Part shown: positions 42,094-51,812 of the stretch, one piece after another
Layout: each line of letters opens with the position of its first letter
Position numbering within the stretch: position 1 is the stretch's first letter
Assembly (NCBI RefSeq): GCF_000220525.1
Contig: NZ_AFPK01000013.1
Span: 1-64,000, forward strand
Reading direction: 5' to 3'
Length of the DNA: 64,000 nucleotides
Source of the DNA: Ochrovirga pacifica
GTDB taxonomy: Bacteria; Bacteroidota; Bacteroidia; Flavobacteriales; Flavobacteriaceae
Made by a program: the position numbers and the translations under genes
The notes under the pieces: generated by a model
The model's database searches: none
What the model saw: the letters and a program-made list of their open reading frames with translations, nothing else
Told to the model about the DNA's origin: nothing

Positions 42094-44918
42094 TGAAAAA
42101 AATTGTTACTGTACTATGTTTATTACTAAGTTGTTTTGTGTTTGCCCAACAACAGCACGAGCCCCAAAGTTGGTTTAAAATGTACAGTGACTATGTTAAC
42201 GTTATTTACAAAAAAGGACAAGAACAAGAGGCTATAAAAATTAGCAATACCATTAATTACATTCAAAAAAACAACAAAGGTTCTATGGGGCTTTACGACT
42301 CCATTCCGGTTGATGTTGTTCTAAGGTCTAAAACAGTTGAATCTAACGGTTTTGTGACAGTAAGCCCTTTTAGAAGCGAGTTTTTTAACGTTGCTCCTAC
42401 AACATTCAGCTCATTAGGTACAACAGATTGGATTAGTACTTTGGCCATACACGAATACAGACACGTACAACAATTTTTAAATCATAAAGCAGGGGCAACC
42501 AAAGTATTGTACTACTTATTTGGAGAATCAGGCTGGGGATTGGGAAGTGTACTAGCAGTACCCAATTGGTATTTTGAAGGAGATGCCGTAATTATGGAAA
42601 CTGCTTTGACCCAGAGCGGACGTGGTCGTTTGCCTAAATTTACTGCCTTACAAAGGGCTTTGTACAAAGACAAACGCTATTACTCTTACCAGAAAATTAG
42701 GAATGGATCTTTTACGGATTTGGTTCCTAATCATTATGTAACAGGATATCAAATGCTAAATTACTTTCGCAACCACTACAATGCTGCTAAGCTAGACAAC
42801 ATTGCAAAAAAAGCAGCTTCTTTTCAGTTTCCTTTTTATCCTTTTAGTTATCAACTTAAAAAAGAAACGGGCTTATCTACCACGGATTTGTATGAGAAAT
42901 CTGCTGAAGAAAATTCTAAAATATGGAAAAACCAACGAAATCAACTTAATGTTTTAGAGTATCCATCTATCACTAAAAACACCAAAAAAGTTTCTCTATA
43001 CAATTTTCCTCAACTAATGGAAAATGGTCAGTTTGTGGCCTTAAAAAACGAGCTAGATGCTGTAGAACGTTTTGTAAGCATTTTTAATGACGGAACGGAA
43101 AGTGTGGTAACGAATAATGTTATCAACATAGATCCTTATTTTCAATACCAAAATCAGCAATTGTTGTTTACAGGAGTTTCGTACCATCCTAGATACAATT
43201 ACAGTAGCTACAATGATATTTTTGTGTACGATTTGAAACATAAAAAACGAAAAAAAATTACTCATAAAAAGCGTTATTTTTCTCCTCATTTTAATGCTGA
43301 CAATTCTTTGATAGCAGCCATAAAAACTAATGAAGGAAACTATGAATTGGTAATTTTAGACACTCAAGGGAATGAGTTAACTGCTTTTGCATTAAGCGGA
43401 GTTTTAAGTAGACCAAAGTTTGTGAACAACAGTACGGTGGTGTATTTAAAACAAGAACATCACAAGTTGGCTATTTTTAAATTCAACCTAAAAAACCAAC
43501 AAGAAACTGCTTTAACTGTGTGGACTTCTCATATAATGGATGATTTGTTTGCAACTACAAATCATGTTTATTTTTCTGCATCCTTTGATGGAATTGACAA
43601 TATTTACCGAGTTTCAACCCATGGGAATCAACAAATAGAACAACTTACAAAAGCTACGATAGGGGCATATCAACCTTTTGTAAAAAAACAACAATTGTAT
43701 TTTATAGAAACCATAGCTACAGGTACCAAAATTTCTACAACTCCCATTGCTACACCTGATACCCTACAAATTACAGAACCTACTGTAATGGATTTTAACA
43801 ATAAAAAAACAGTTTCTTTTGAAAATGGATCTATTTTAGAAAAGGTTTCCAACAAAATGTATCCTTCAAAAAAGTACACCTCGTCTTTTCAAGACCTAAA
43901 ATTTCACGATTGGTTCTACACCATTTCTGAAGAAAAAGTTGGAGCTACTGTAAATGCTACTACTTTACTAAACGATATTAGTTTAACGGCAGGTACTGAT
44001 ATTTTTTTAAATGAAAACAACTCTTACGAGTTAAAATTTGCTGCTGCTTATCAAAAATGGTGGCCTGAGCTAAGTGTATCGGCCGAATACCAACATAGAG
44101 AATTTGAAGGAAGCCTTCAGGATGCAAACAATACTAGTTTTGATGGTGTTTATGAATTTCACAGTATTAATATAGCTCCAAGTATTGGGCTGCCCTTATC
44201 GCAAATTAATGGCAACTATAACAACCAAGCGTATTTAGGATTGGCTTATGAACTAAACAGTAGAACAGGAACAACATTTACTGAAGAAAATACAGGTGAA
44301 AAACTAGATCTTGAGTCTATTGATCTAAACTTTTATAAAATTCAGTTTGCAGCTTCTAGTCTTAGAAGAAAATCCAAACAGAACATCAATACACGTGCAG
44401 GTTTTTCTACCTCAATTCGCTACAATCAAGGATTTCAAAATTCTTTAAAAGCCTTTAATAATTTTTATTTTTCTACAATCAATCGCTTGTATGTTCCTGG
44501 AATTTCACGTAGCCATAATGCTTATATTTCTTTTGCTTATCAAAAAAATGGCATTCAGCAAGAAGATACTTTTAGGTATGCTCGAGGTTTTAAAACTAGC
44601 TTAGCTAAGGAAGCTTATTTAACTTCCTTTAACTATCAAATGCCTTTGTTGTATCCTGATTTTGGCTTATGGGGCATTACTTATTTTAAGCGTATAAGAG
44701 CCAATCTTTTTGCAGATATAAGCACTTTGAATCTCAACAATTTTAAAACCCATCAAAATGCTGTAGGGCTTGAAATTATTTTTGACAATACTTTTTTAAA
44801 CATTCCCGAAGCATTGATAGGAATTGGGTTTAGAAGTAGTTTTTTATTAACCAACGATTATCAAACCTTAGACAAACCTGTGGTTGGGAGTTTCTTTTTA
44901 TCTACTACTTTGTTTTAA
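42093..44918 (+). CDS. Secreted gluzincin-like zinc peptidase with TolB-like propeller and C-terminal outer-membrane barrel
   Basis: This 941-residue protein has a signal peptide (1-19, cleavage after VFAQ). Residues 30-270 hold a peptidase MA-type domain with HEYRH at 120-124 and WYFEGDAV at 159-166. Glu162 would be the third zinc ligand and Glu121 the catalytic base. A WD40/TolB-like region follows (about 290-560, with repeats such as NDIFVYDLKHKKRKKITH and NELDAVERF). The last 300 residues alternate as beta strands and end in Phe (FFLSTTLF), an outer-membrane barrel like bacterial surface antigens. No named family comes to mind for the whole. Its ATG overlaps the stop of the mutS2 tail, so they share a transcript. 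Confidence 0.82.
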   Translation: MKKIVTVLCLLLSCFVFAQQQHEPQSWFKMYSDYVNVIYKKGQEQEAIKISNTINYIQKNNKGSMGLYDSIPVDVVLRSKTVESNGFVTVSPFRSEFFNVAPTTFSSLGTTDWISTLAIHEYRHVQQFLNHKAGATKVLYYLFGESGWGLGSVLAVPNWYFEGDAVIMETALTQSGRGRLPKFTALQRALYKDKRYYSYQKIRNGSFTDLVPNHYVTGYQMLNYFRNHYNAAKLDNIAKKAASFQFPFYPFSYQLKKETGLSTTDLYEKSAEENSKIWKNQRNQLNVLEYPSITKNTKKVSLYNFPQLMENGQFVALKNELDAVERFVSIFNDGTESVVTNNVINIDPYFQYQNQQLLFTGVSYHPRYNYSSYNDIFVYDLKHKKRKKITHKKRYFSPHFNADNSLIAAIKTNEGNYELVILDTQGNELTAFALSGVLSRPKFVNNSTVVYLKQEHHKLAIFKFNLKNQQETALTVWTSHIMDDLFATTNHVYFSASFDGIDNIYRVSTHGNQQIEQLTKATIGAYQPFVKKQQLYFIETIATGTKISTTPIATPDTLQITEPTVMDFNNKKTVSFENGSILEKVSNKMYPSKKYTSSFQDLKFHDWFYTISEEKVGATVNATTLLNDISLTAGTDIFLNENNSYELKFAAAYQKWWPELSVSAEYQHREFEGSLQDANNTSFDGVYEFHSINIAPSIGLPLSQINGNYNNQAYLGLAYELNSRTGTTFTEENTGEKLDLESIDLNFYKIQFAASSLRRKSKQNINTRAGFSTSIRYNQGFQNSLKAFNNFYFSTINRLYVPGISRSHNAYISFAYQKNGIQQEDTFRYARGFKTSLAKEAYLTSFNYQMPLLYPDFGLWGITYFKRIRANLFADISTLNLNNFKTHQNAVGLEIIFDNTFLNIPEALIGIGFRSSFLLTNDYQTLDKPVVGSFFLSTTLF

Positions 44919-45670
44919 TCAATCCAGTCTTTAAACTTTTTTACTTTTTCTCTGCTAACAATAATATCTTCTTGTTGGTAATTGTTTAAAATAACTTGTA
45001 ACCTGCTATTGGTATACGACACCATATCTTTTATTGCATTAATATGCACATAAAAAGTACGATTTACTCTAAAAAAATCATCTGGATTTAACTTGCTTTC
45101 TATGCTTTCTAAAGTTTCATCAATTAAATAACTACGTTTGCTATCTGTATAAAGATAAGTTCCTTTGTTTTCACTATACACACATTCAATTTCATTGGTA
45201 GTTATCATTTTTAAGTGTTGTCCTATTTTTACGGTAAACCTTGTTTTGTATGTTTGGTCCAAAGGATTCACCAACATTTTTCTTAGTTGATGTACATCTA
45301 ACGGAAAATGAGCTTGAACCGGATGTCTTTGTTTAAATTTTTGAATGGCTACTTCTAACTCATCACTATCAATAGGTTTTAACAAATAATCAATACTGTT
45401 TTGTTTAAACGCTCGTAAAGCATATTCGTCATAAGCTGTTGTAAAAATAATTGCACTAGCTAAATCTAGATGCTCAAAAATTTCAAAACTTAATCCATCA
45501 GACAGCTGTATATCTAACATTATCAAGTCTGGATGTGCGTTAGTGCTAAGCCACTCTAAAGATTCTGCAACAGAATGCAGCTGTTTTTCTACCAAAATAT
45601 CTAACTCATTTAACATACGCTCTAACCTTCTTGCTGATGGTTTTTCGTCTTCTATAATAATAACTCTCAT
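44915..45670 (-). CDS. LytTR-family response regulator
   Basis: This 251-residue protein has a receiver domain (1-120) with Glu7-Asp8 acidic pair, phospho-acceptor Asp53 in IMLDIQLSDG and the switch Lys in YLLKPID. A LytTR DNA-binding domain (about 145-250) follows, with FTVKIGQHLKMITTNEIECVYSE and DDFFRVNRTFYVHINAI. It is the output of the LytS-like kinase encoded two genes upstream. Its stop overlaps the stop of the plus-strand peptidase gene by 4 bases. Confidence 0.93.
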   Translation of the reverse strand: MRVIIIEDEKPSARRLERMLNELDILVEKQLHSVAESLEWLSTNAHPDLIMLDIQLSDGLSFEIFEHLDLASAIIFTTAYDEYALRAFKQNSIDYLLKPIDSDELEVAIQKFKQRHPVQAHFPLDVHQLRKMLVNPLDQTYKTRFTVKIGQHLKMITTNEIECVYSENKGTYLYTDSKRSYLIDETLESIESKLNPDDFFRVNRTFYVHINAIKDMVSYTNSRLQVILNNYQQEDIIVSREKVKKFKDWID

Positions 45671-45674
45671 ATAC

Positions 45675-45953
45675 TTAACGATTATCTTGTTCCATAATTT
45701 CTCTTATTTTTCTATCTCGCCAATTGGTTCCTAATACAAAGAGTTTTATGGCGTGCAAAGCAAGACCCAATCCCCACCCAAATAATGGATACCAAAACCA
45801 TTGAAATCCCCAAGAGGTCATGTAATTGATAAAAATTAAAAAGGGAATAACCACAAGGTACGAAGACAGGTTCCAGTAGAATTTATACAATTCTTCTACT
45901 CTTTTTTTTGCTCTTGTATATTTTTCTTGTTCAGAATTGTTTATAATTTCCAT
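45675..45953 (-). CDS. 2TM-domain protein
   Basis: This 92-residue protein is a single 2TM domain: an amphipathic start (EKYTRAKKRVEELYKFY), two membrane segments (about 33-50 and 56-76) joined by the WGFQWFWYPLFGWGLGL turn, and a basic tail (WRDRKIREIMEQDN). It is about two-thirds identical to the C-terminal end of the neighbouring histidine kinase. It lies 4 bases before the response regulator. The role is unknown; such proteins always sit with LytTR systems in flavobacteria and may tune the kinase. Confidence 0.85.
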   Translation of the reverse strand: MEIINNSEQEKYTRAKKRVEELYKFYWNLSSYLVVIPFLIFINYMTSWGFQWFWYPLFGWGLGLALHAIKLFVLGTNWRDRKIREIMEQDNR

Positions 45954-45965
45954 ACATTTATCGGT

Positions 45966-47282
45966 TTAAAAATTTTCTTTTTCCATGATTTCTCTAATCT
46001 TTTTGTCTTGCCAAGAAGTTCCCAAAACAAAAAGCTTAACTGCTTGTAATAGCATTCCCATTCCCCATCCAAACGTAGGAAACCAAAACCATTGATAGCC
46101 CCAAAATGTTTTGTAATTGATAAAAATTAAAAAAGGAATAACCACAAAATAGGCTCCTAATCCCCAGTAAAAATTAGACAAATCGTCTACTCTTTTCTGA
46201 GCTCTTAAATATTTTTCTGATTCGTTTAAGTATGATGTTTTCATAATTTTAATATCTTTTGTTAAAAACGGTAGCTTTACAACAAACAGCTTATTTTCTT
46301 GTATAATATCTACCGTTTCTTTTGTAATAAGTTTGTAACGTTGTTTTATATTCTCCAAGCCGACTTTGGTGCTTTTTTCTAACACTTGTTTGGGATTAAA
46401 ACTGTTCTTTATTACCAGTTTGTTATTTTCTTGATAAATTTTAATTACCAAAGGCTTTTGTGGTGTAATTGCATTGTGTTTTACAGCATTTTCTAACAAC
46501 AATTGTAAAGATAAAGGCACAATTTTAAACTCCACCTCTTTTAATTCCTCACCTATTTCAAACTCAATTCCTTCTTCAAACCTTGTTTTTAATAGCTGCA
46601 TGTAAGTGATGGCAAACTTAAGCTCATCAACAACAGCAACCACATCTTTATCCTTTTGTTCTAGAATGTACCTATATATTTTAGACAAACCTGTTGTAAA
46701 TTTTTCTGCTCCTCTTGGGTTTTCTTCTATTAAACTTGTCAATACATTTAAGCTGTTAAACAAAAAATGTGGATCTAATTGGCTTTTCAAAGACTCAAAC
46801 TTTGCAGATTCTGTTCTGGCAACTATTTGAGAGTCTTTAACCTTTCTTTCTTGTACTTGCTTATAGAAATAAATAGCATGAAAAATAATCACTATAACCA
46901 ACGATATCAACAACCCAAACACATAATTTGCCAGTTTCTGATGACTTAGAAAGTAGTTAAAATCATGCCCTTCTAAATACATTACTTCAAACATCATTAA
47001 TAAGAAAAGTCCTAATAATGTAATGGGAATTGAACCTACAATACCAACAAATACTCGTAATCTAGATTGATGCTCTTTCCATTTGTATTTTCCTAATAAG
47101 AAAAAGTATCCTGCATTTGCAAAACCTAAAACAAGTGCATACATAATGTTAAATGCAATAATTCTAAATAGTAAATTCGTAGAAATAAAGTCCCAAGAAC
47201 CAAACAAACTGGTACTTATAAAGAATACGACAATTCCTATAATAACACAAACAAAGATGTGTTTAACGAGTTTTTGTATCAT
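45966..47282 (-). CDS. LytS-type histidine kinase fused to a 2TM domain
   Basis: This 438-residue protein has four to five membrane segments (10-140), then a cytoplasmic His_kinase domain with the H-box SQLDPHFLFNSLNVL (His172), the N-box LLLENAVKHN (Asn265 region) and the G-box KVGLENIKQRY (about 306-316). At residue 347 a new Met starts MKTSYLNESEKYLRAQKRVDDL, a full 2TM domain up to the C-terminus. The join looks like a former stop-start junction that was lost, since the 2TM part begins with a Met as in free-standing versions. It signals to the LytTR regulator two genes downstream. Confidence 0.9.
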   Translation of the reverse strand: MIQKLVKHIFVCVIIGIVVFFISTSLFGSWDFISTNLLFRIIAFNIMYALVLGFANAGYFFLLGKYKWKEHQSRLRVFVGIVGSIPITLLGLFLLMMFEVMYLEGHDFNYFLSHQKLANYVFGLLISLVIVIIFHAIYFYKQVQERKVKDSQIVARTESAKFESLKSQLDPHFLFNSLNVLTSLIEENPRGAEKFTTGLSKIYRYILEQKDKDVVAVVDELKFAITYMQLLKTRFEEGIEFEIGEELKEVEFKIVPLSLQLLLENAVKHNAITPQKPLVIKIYQENNKLVIKNSFNPKQVLEKSTKVGLENIKQRYKLITKETVDIIQENKLFVVKLPFLTKDIKIMKTSYLNESEKYLRAQKRVDDLSNFYWGLGAYFVVIPFLIFINYKTFWGYQWFWFPTFGWGMGMLLQAVKLFVLGTSWQDKKIREIMEKENF

Positions 47283-47284
47283 AA

Positions 47285-47917
47285 TTATTTTTGTTTACCA
47301 CATTGAGACAAAACTTGTTGTGCTCTTTCTTTTCCGTAAGATGGATAAAATGGTGTCGGTTTCTCAAATGTATCAAAAAGTTCAATGGCTTTCTCAATTT
47401 GTTTGCAATATGCACTAGTATCTTTTCCAAAGAATTTAGCCTTCCCTATGTCCCACTCTGCTTTTCCTAATACTACCCTAGGGTTGTTTGGAGCTATTTT
47501 TAATGCTTTTTGATACAAGTTAGACACTTTACCACTGTACATTGCTCCATAAGTTGCTCCATCAAAAGCAACCCATACTATATACCAAGTTGCTTGTGCT
47601 ACTAAAATTTCGGCATTTTTAGGACTAACTTCTTTGGCTTTGTCTAAAAAAGCTTGAGCTTTGTCTAACCTTGTTTTTAGTTCTGCCTCATCTTTAACAG
47701 AAAATCCAGAAGTAATTAATGTCTGTGCAGCGTAGTAATATGGCAACCAATTTTGGGTTTCTACCATTGTAATCCTCTCAAACAACTGACTTGCTTTTAC
47801 AGGTTGGTTTTGTCCCCATAATCCAAAAGCTTCTTTCATTTTGGCTTCGTAAGGCGATTGTGCGTTGCTGATTAATCCCATAAATAAGGCTACAATTAAT
47901 GTCATTTTTTTCATCAT
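47285..47917 (-). CDS. Secreted TPR protein
   Basis: This 210-residue protein has a signal peptide (1-20, cleavage after SNAQ) and about three to four TPR-like helix pairs (AFGLWGQNQPVKASQLFERI, KAQAFLDKAKEVSPKNAEIL, LYQKALKIAPNNPRVVLGKA). It ends in a Cys-containing tail. TPR repeats mediate protein contacts. It lies 2 bases before the histidine kinase gene and 110 bases after the TonB receptor gene. The context suggests a periplasmic partner of the receptor or the kinase sensor, but the role is not known. Confidence 0.82.
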   Translation of the reverse strand: MMKKMTLIVALFMGLISNAQSPYEAKMKEAFGLWGQNQPVKASQLFERITMVETQNWLPYYYAAQTLITSGFSVKDEAELKTRLDKAQAFLDKAKEVSPKNAEILVAQATWYIVWVAFDGATYGAMYSGKVSNLYQKALKIAPNNPRVVLGKAEWDIGKAKFFGKDTSAYCKQIEKAIELFDTFEKPTPFYPSYGKERAQQVLSQCGKQK

Positions 47918-48027
47918 TTTTAATTTTTAAAAGGTTGGTTATTAATACACTTCAAAGATCTTTTAGATAGGTCTATTAATAAAAAAGAGCCTTCTGAAGT
48001 GTTATTTTTTAGTGCTGAATTGTAGTT

Positions 48028-50181
48028 CTACAATTGATTTAATTGGTTGTCAGTTTCTTTTTTACTCAACGTCCAGAAAAATCCTACAAAAAAGAAACGA
48101 TCTGCACTGGGTCTTATCGCTTCTCTTTGAAATATACCTTTAGCATTGGGCGTGTTTGCGTACTGGTATCCATTGATGTTTTTAGTTCCTAACAAGTTGC
48201 TAGCAGAAAAGAATAATATTTTTTGGGGACTGATAAGATACGCCCAGTTAAAGTCTAATGTTTGAAAAGCCTTGGTTTTTTCATTTAAAAATCCTGATAT
48301 ATTGGGATTGGTATAGGTACGTCCAGAAGCAAAACGATAGGTAAGGCCTAGTTGACTTTTCCAATTTTCCATCCAGTATTTGGTTACCACAGAGGCATTG
48401 TGCTTATTCACAAAACTAGGCTGAAAACTACCTGAATAATTTTTAAAGTCTCTTTGGGTATCTAAAAAAGAGTAACTAAGCCAATAGTCTAAGTTTTTTA
48501 TTCCTTTATTGTCTCTCCAAAATACATCTACTCCTCTGGCAAAACCTTTTCCTTTGTTGTTGTATTGGCTGGTAAACTGAGGAGTAACAGTATTGTATTT
48601 AATTAAGTCTTTGTATTTTTTATAAAAGCCTTCTACCCTAAACAACATCCCTTTTTGGTTTCGTTGGTAATTCACAATGTATTGCTCAGAGCTTTCTGAA
48701 TGAATATTTTGTGTAAACTTAAGCACCTCCTTTTCTGGATTTTGATGAAAAGTACCTGTAGCCAAAGAAAGTTGTCCTTTATTTCCCAATTTATAGGCCA
48801 ATGAAAGTCGATAGTCCGTTTGTAATGAATGGGATAAATTATTCCAAGAAAAGCGGTTTCCCAGTTGAGCTATGAATTTCTTAGAAAACAAAAAGCTAGA
48901 TTCTTGATAACTTGCGAAAATGCGATTGTTAAACCCGTATGAATAGGATTGAATTGGAGTGATAAAAATTTCATCAAACTTTTGTAAAAAAGATTCTATA
49001 CCAAAATTCAATTTGTAGAAACTGCCTACTTTGTAATTTGCCTTTACTTTAGCATGAACTGCTTGTTGCGTATTGTCTATTTTATCTGAGTTGATAAATG
49101 ATTTGGTATTGGCCAATGTATAACTTATTCCGTAAAAAGTAGACCAGTTTTTGTTGATTTTATGACGGTAAGATGAATTTGCATATGCATTAGTTGCATC
49201 CGTTTTAAAATTTAAACCATCAGGATAATTTATATGAGTTTGTGTAATGTCAAACCTTGCTGCATCAAATGCTGCATAGAACTTAAATAATCCTTTGGTT
49301 ACTTTTTTTCGGTAAACAGATTCTCCTGCAAAAGCCTCGTAAGGTTTGTTCCATTGGTTGCTATCTGTATACAACTCTGTATAAGGTCCTAAATTGATAT
49401 ACGAAGTATTTACCGTTAAAGAACTACCATCCCAAACTTGAGTATTTCCAAGTCCGACTCCTAAACTCATCACACTAATATCTGTTCTTTCATTTTCTGG
49501 TTCATCTATGGTGTTCATCAACAAAATACCAGACAAGGCTTGTCCGTATTCTGCAGAATAACCTCCAGTAGAAAACGATATTCCTTTAAACAAAAAAGGA
49601 GAATATCGCCCTCGTGTTGGTGCATTGTTCGTGGTTGCAACATACGGTGTAAAAACACGAATACCATCAATAAAAATCTGAGTTTCTTCTGCCCTACCAC
49701 CTCTTACAAACAACCTACCGTCTTCGGCAACAGTACTGGTTCCTGGCATGGTTTGAAAAGCAGCAATAGGATCTGCCAAAGACCCCGCTGTAGTCACAAT
49801 ATCCAGTGGTTTTAGGGTTGTTGTTTTGCTTTTTTCTCCTGCACTAAACGTACCTGCACTTAGCACAACAGCATTCAAGGAATTTACGTTCTCTTTTAAC
49901 ACAACTTGTAAATTCTGAAGTTCCGATACTTTTTTTTGAAGCTCCTTAGAATCAAAACCTAAATTGCTTACAACCAAAATTTGTTTTCCTTTTTTTTGGG
50001 TGACGAATTCAAATTCTCCGTTAACATCGGTAGTCGTACCTTCATAAGTTCCTTTTAAAAAAATACTTACAAACGCTAGTGGTTGTTGATGACTGTCTGT
50101 TACCTTTCCACTTATTTTTGTCTGACCAAAAGCAAACAAAGAGAAAAGAAAAGCAAATGTAAAAAGCTGTAGTTGTTTCAT
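48028..50181 (-). CDS. TonB-dependent outer-membrane receptor
   Basis: This 717-residue protein has a signal peptide (1-19), a carboxypeptidase-regulatory-like domain (about 22-95, KISGKVTDSHQQPLAFVSI), a plug domain with FVRGGRAEETQIFIDGIRV (about 160-178) and GYSAEYGQALSGI, and a beta barrel to the end. It imports a large substrate by energy from TonB. The substrate is unknown; there is no partner SusD gene, so it is not a glycan SusCD pair. Its size suits a siderophore, vitamin or small-molecule receptor. The downstream TPR and two-component genes may link its occupancy to gene control. Confidence 0.88.
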   Translation of the reverse strand: MKQLQLFTFAFLFSLFAFGQTKISGKVTDSHQQPLAFVSIFLKGTYEGTTTDVNGEFEFVTQKKGKQILVVSNLGFDSKELQKKVSELQNLQVVLKENVNSLNAVVLSAGTFSAGEKSKTTTLKPLDIVTTAGSLADPIAAFQTMPGTSTVAEDGRLFVRGGRAEETQIFIDGIRVFTPYVATTNNAPTRGRYSPFLFKGISFSTGGYSAEYGQALSGILLMNTIDEPENERTDISVMSLGVGLGNTQVWDGSSLTVNTSYINLGPYTELYTDSNQWNKPYEAFAGESVYRKKVTKGLFKFYAAFDAARFDITQTHINYPDGLNFKTDATNAYANSSYRHKINKNWSTFYGISYTLANTKSFINSDKIDNTQQAVHAKVKANYKVGSFYKLNFGIESFLQKFDEIFITPIQSYSYGFNNRIFASYQESSFLFSKKFIAQLGNRFSWNNLSHSLQTDYRLSLAYKLGNKGQLSLATGTFHQNPEKEVLKFTQNIHSESSEQYIVNYQRNQKGMLFRVEGFYKKYKDLIKYNTVTPQFTSQYNNKGKGFARGVDVFWRDNKGIKNLDYWLSYSFLDTQRDFKNYSGSFQPSFVNKHNASVVTKYWMENWKSQLGLTYRFASGRTYTNPNISGFLNEKTKAFQTLDFNWAYLISPQKILFFSASNLLGTKNINGYQYANTPNAKGIFQREAIRPSADRFFFVGFFWTLSKKETDNQLNQL

Positions 50182-50275
50182 GACACAAATTGATTTTTCA
50201 TCAAAAGTGCCGCTAAAACGCTACTTTATAAATTTTGAATTACTGAGTTGTTAAAATTGATAGACGAGTTGTTAC

Positions 50276-50596
50276 TTAGTTCAAAATCACCTTTTTTATG
50301 ACTTCTTCTCCTAGGGCTTCGTTCATCATTTTTTGAATTTTTTCTTTTCCGTAATTTAATTCATTCCTAAGCGCTGCAGAGGAAATAGCAACTCTTAAAA
50401 TGCCGTTGTTTAGAGAAATTTTTTCTGTATAAGCTTTTACTCCAGGTCCCATTAATTTTTCCCACTCTTCTTCTACTGCAATTTTTTGAAAGCCTTTTTC
50501 TAAATTGTTAGCTTTTATAAAATGTTTCATCAAAGCACTCATAGGGTTGGCTTCGCTATTGCGTTGTGTTAAAGAAGTGTCTTTATTTTTTTTCAT
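50276..50596 (-). CDS. DUF721-family protein (DciA-like)
   Basis: This 106-residue protein has the DUF721 core: [46 protein letters not shown] (positions about 41-86). DUF721 proteins related to DciA load or hold the replicative helicase. Its ATGA overlap with recF supports a link to replication and repair. An N-terminal low-complexity part (1-20) precedes the domain. Confidence 0.85.
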   Translation of the reverse strand: MKKNKDTSLTQRNSEANPMSALMKHFIKANNLEKGFQKIAVEEEWEKLMGPGVKAYTEKISLNNGILRVAISSAALRNELNYGKEKIQKMMNEALGEEVIKKVILN

Positions 50597-51678
50597 TGCA
50601 ACTGAAATATTTTGTAGGATTGTTGTGTCGCTTTTACCACGTTTTCGGTTCTTTGGGTATGGGTATCGCTAATAAAAATTTGCCCAAAATGATCTTTATT
50701 TACCAAATTAATTACTTGCGATACTCTATTTTCATCCAGCTTATCAAAAACATCATCAAACAATAAAATAGGTTTTTTGCCTGTTAGTTGTTTGGTAAAT
50801 TCAAACTGTGCTAATTTTAATGCAATTAAATAAGACTTTTGTTGCCCTTGCGAACCAAACTTTTTAATAGGATATCCATTCAATTCAAATTGCAAATCGT
50901 CTTTGTGTATTCCCACAGAGGTATACTGCAACACTCTATCTTTTTCTAAAAAATCGTCTAACAAACTAAGCAAAGGTTTTTCGTGCAATTGTGTTTTGTA
51001 TAACAACTGAACTTCTTCTTTAGAATTGCTTATTTCTTGGTAACACTGGTTAAAGATAGGAGCAAATTCTTGCAAAAACCAATTCCTTTTTTCGTAAATA
51101 CGAACACTTAAGTCCGACAATTGTTCGTTGTAAACTTTAAGGTTTAGTGCATCAAAAGTTCTGTTGGCAGCAAAATACTTAAGCAAAGCATTTCTTTGGG
51201 TTAACAACTTATTGTAGTTGATTAAATTTTGCAAATACATTCGGTCTTGTTGAGAAATAACTCCATCCATAAACTTACGTCGGGTTTCACTTCCCTCAAT
51301 AATTAAATCTCTGTCCGATGGAGAAATCATAACCAAAGGCACATTTCCTATGTGGTCGGCAAACTTATCATATGCTTTTCCGTTTTTTTTAACCACCTTT
51401 TTATTTCCTTTTTTAACGCTGCATAAAATTTTATCTACCCGATTTTCTTCCATCAAATAATCTCCTTCTATCATAAAAAAATCTTCTCCATGTTTGATGT
51501 TCTGACTTGCAATTGCATTAAAATAACTCTTGGTATAAGACAAATAGTAAATAGCATCTAACACATTGGTTTTTCCTACCCCATTGTTTCCAACAAAACA
51601 GTTGATTTTAGCATCAAACTCAAACAATTCTGATGCTATACTTTTATAATTTACCAAAGATAGTTTTTGAAGATACAT
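50593..51678 (-). CDS. recF: DNA replication and repair protein RecF
   Basis: This 361-residue protein has the SMC-like RecF layout. Walker A is GNNGVGKTN at 30-38, a signature segment [17 protein letters not shown] is near 280-296, and Walker [16 protein letters not shown] is near 310-324. It helps load RecA at gaps in single-stranded DNA. It diverges from the TPR gene at 51813 and is followed by the DUF721 gene with a 4-base overlap. Confidence 0.95.
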   Translation of the reverse strand: MYLQKLSLVNYKSIASELFEFDAKINCFVGNNGVGKTNVLDAIYYLSYTKSYFNAIASQNIKHGEDFFMIEGDYLMEENRVDKILCSVKKGNKKVVKKNGKAYDKFADHIGNVPLVMISPSDRDLIIEGSETRRKFMDGVISQQDRMYLQNLINYNKLLTQRNALLKYFAANRTFDALNLKVYNEQLSDLSVRIYEKRNWFLQEFAPIFNQCYQEISNSKEEVQLLYKTQLHEKPLLSLLDDFLEKDRVLQYTSVGIHKDDLQFELNGYPIKKFGSQGQQKSYLIALKLAQFEFTKQLTGKKPILLFDDVFDKLDENRVSQVINLVNKDHFGQIFISDTHTQRTENVVKATQQSYKIFQLQ

Positions 51679-51739
51679 CTACGTTTTTAGGCTTTTTAAA
51701 ATGGCTTGCAATTTATCATTTTTTAGCGAATCCGCAGTT

Positions 51740-51768
51740 TTGATATTCGATTAAAAAAACTATTTTTG
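51740..51768 (+). promoter_or_regulatory. Promoter of the TPR protein-ribH transcript
   Basis: TTG at 51740-51742 is followed after 18 bases by TATTTTTG (51761-51768), a good fit to TTG-N17-23-TAnnTTTG. It lies 44 bases before the ATG at 51813. This is one of the two best promoter matches in the window. Confidence 0.65.
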
Positions 51769-51812
51769 TCCAACTTAGAAATTAAATAAAAACAATAAAC
51801 AACATAAATCCT

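Noticed and set aside
48018-48035. Perfect 8-bp hairpin at the end of the TonB receptor gene
   Set aside because: It has only a 2-base loop and no T-run after it on the minus strand, so it does not look like a terminator, and such short A/T-rich repeats arise by chance.
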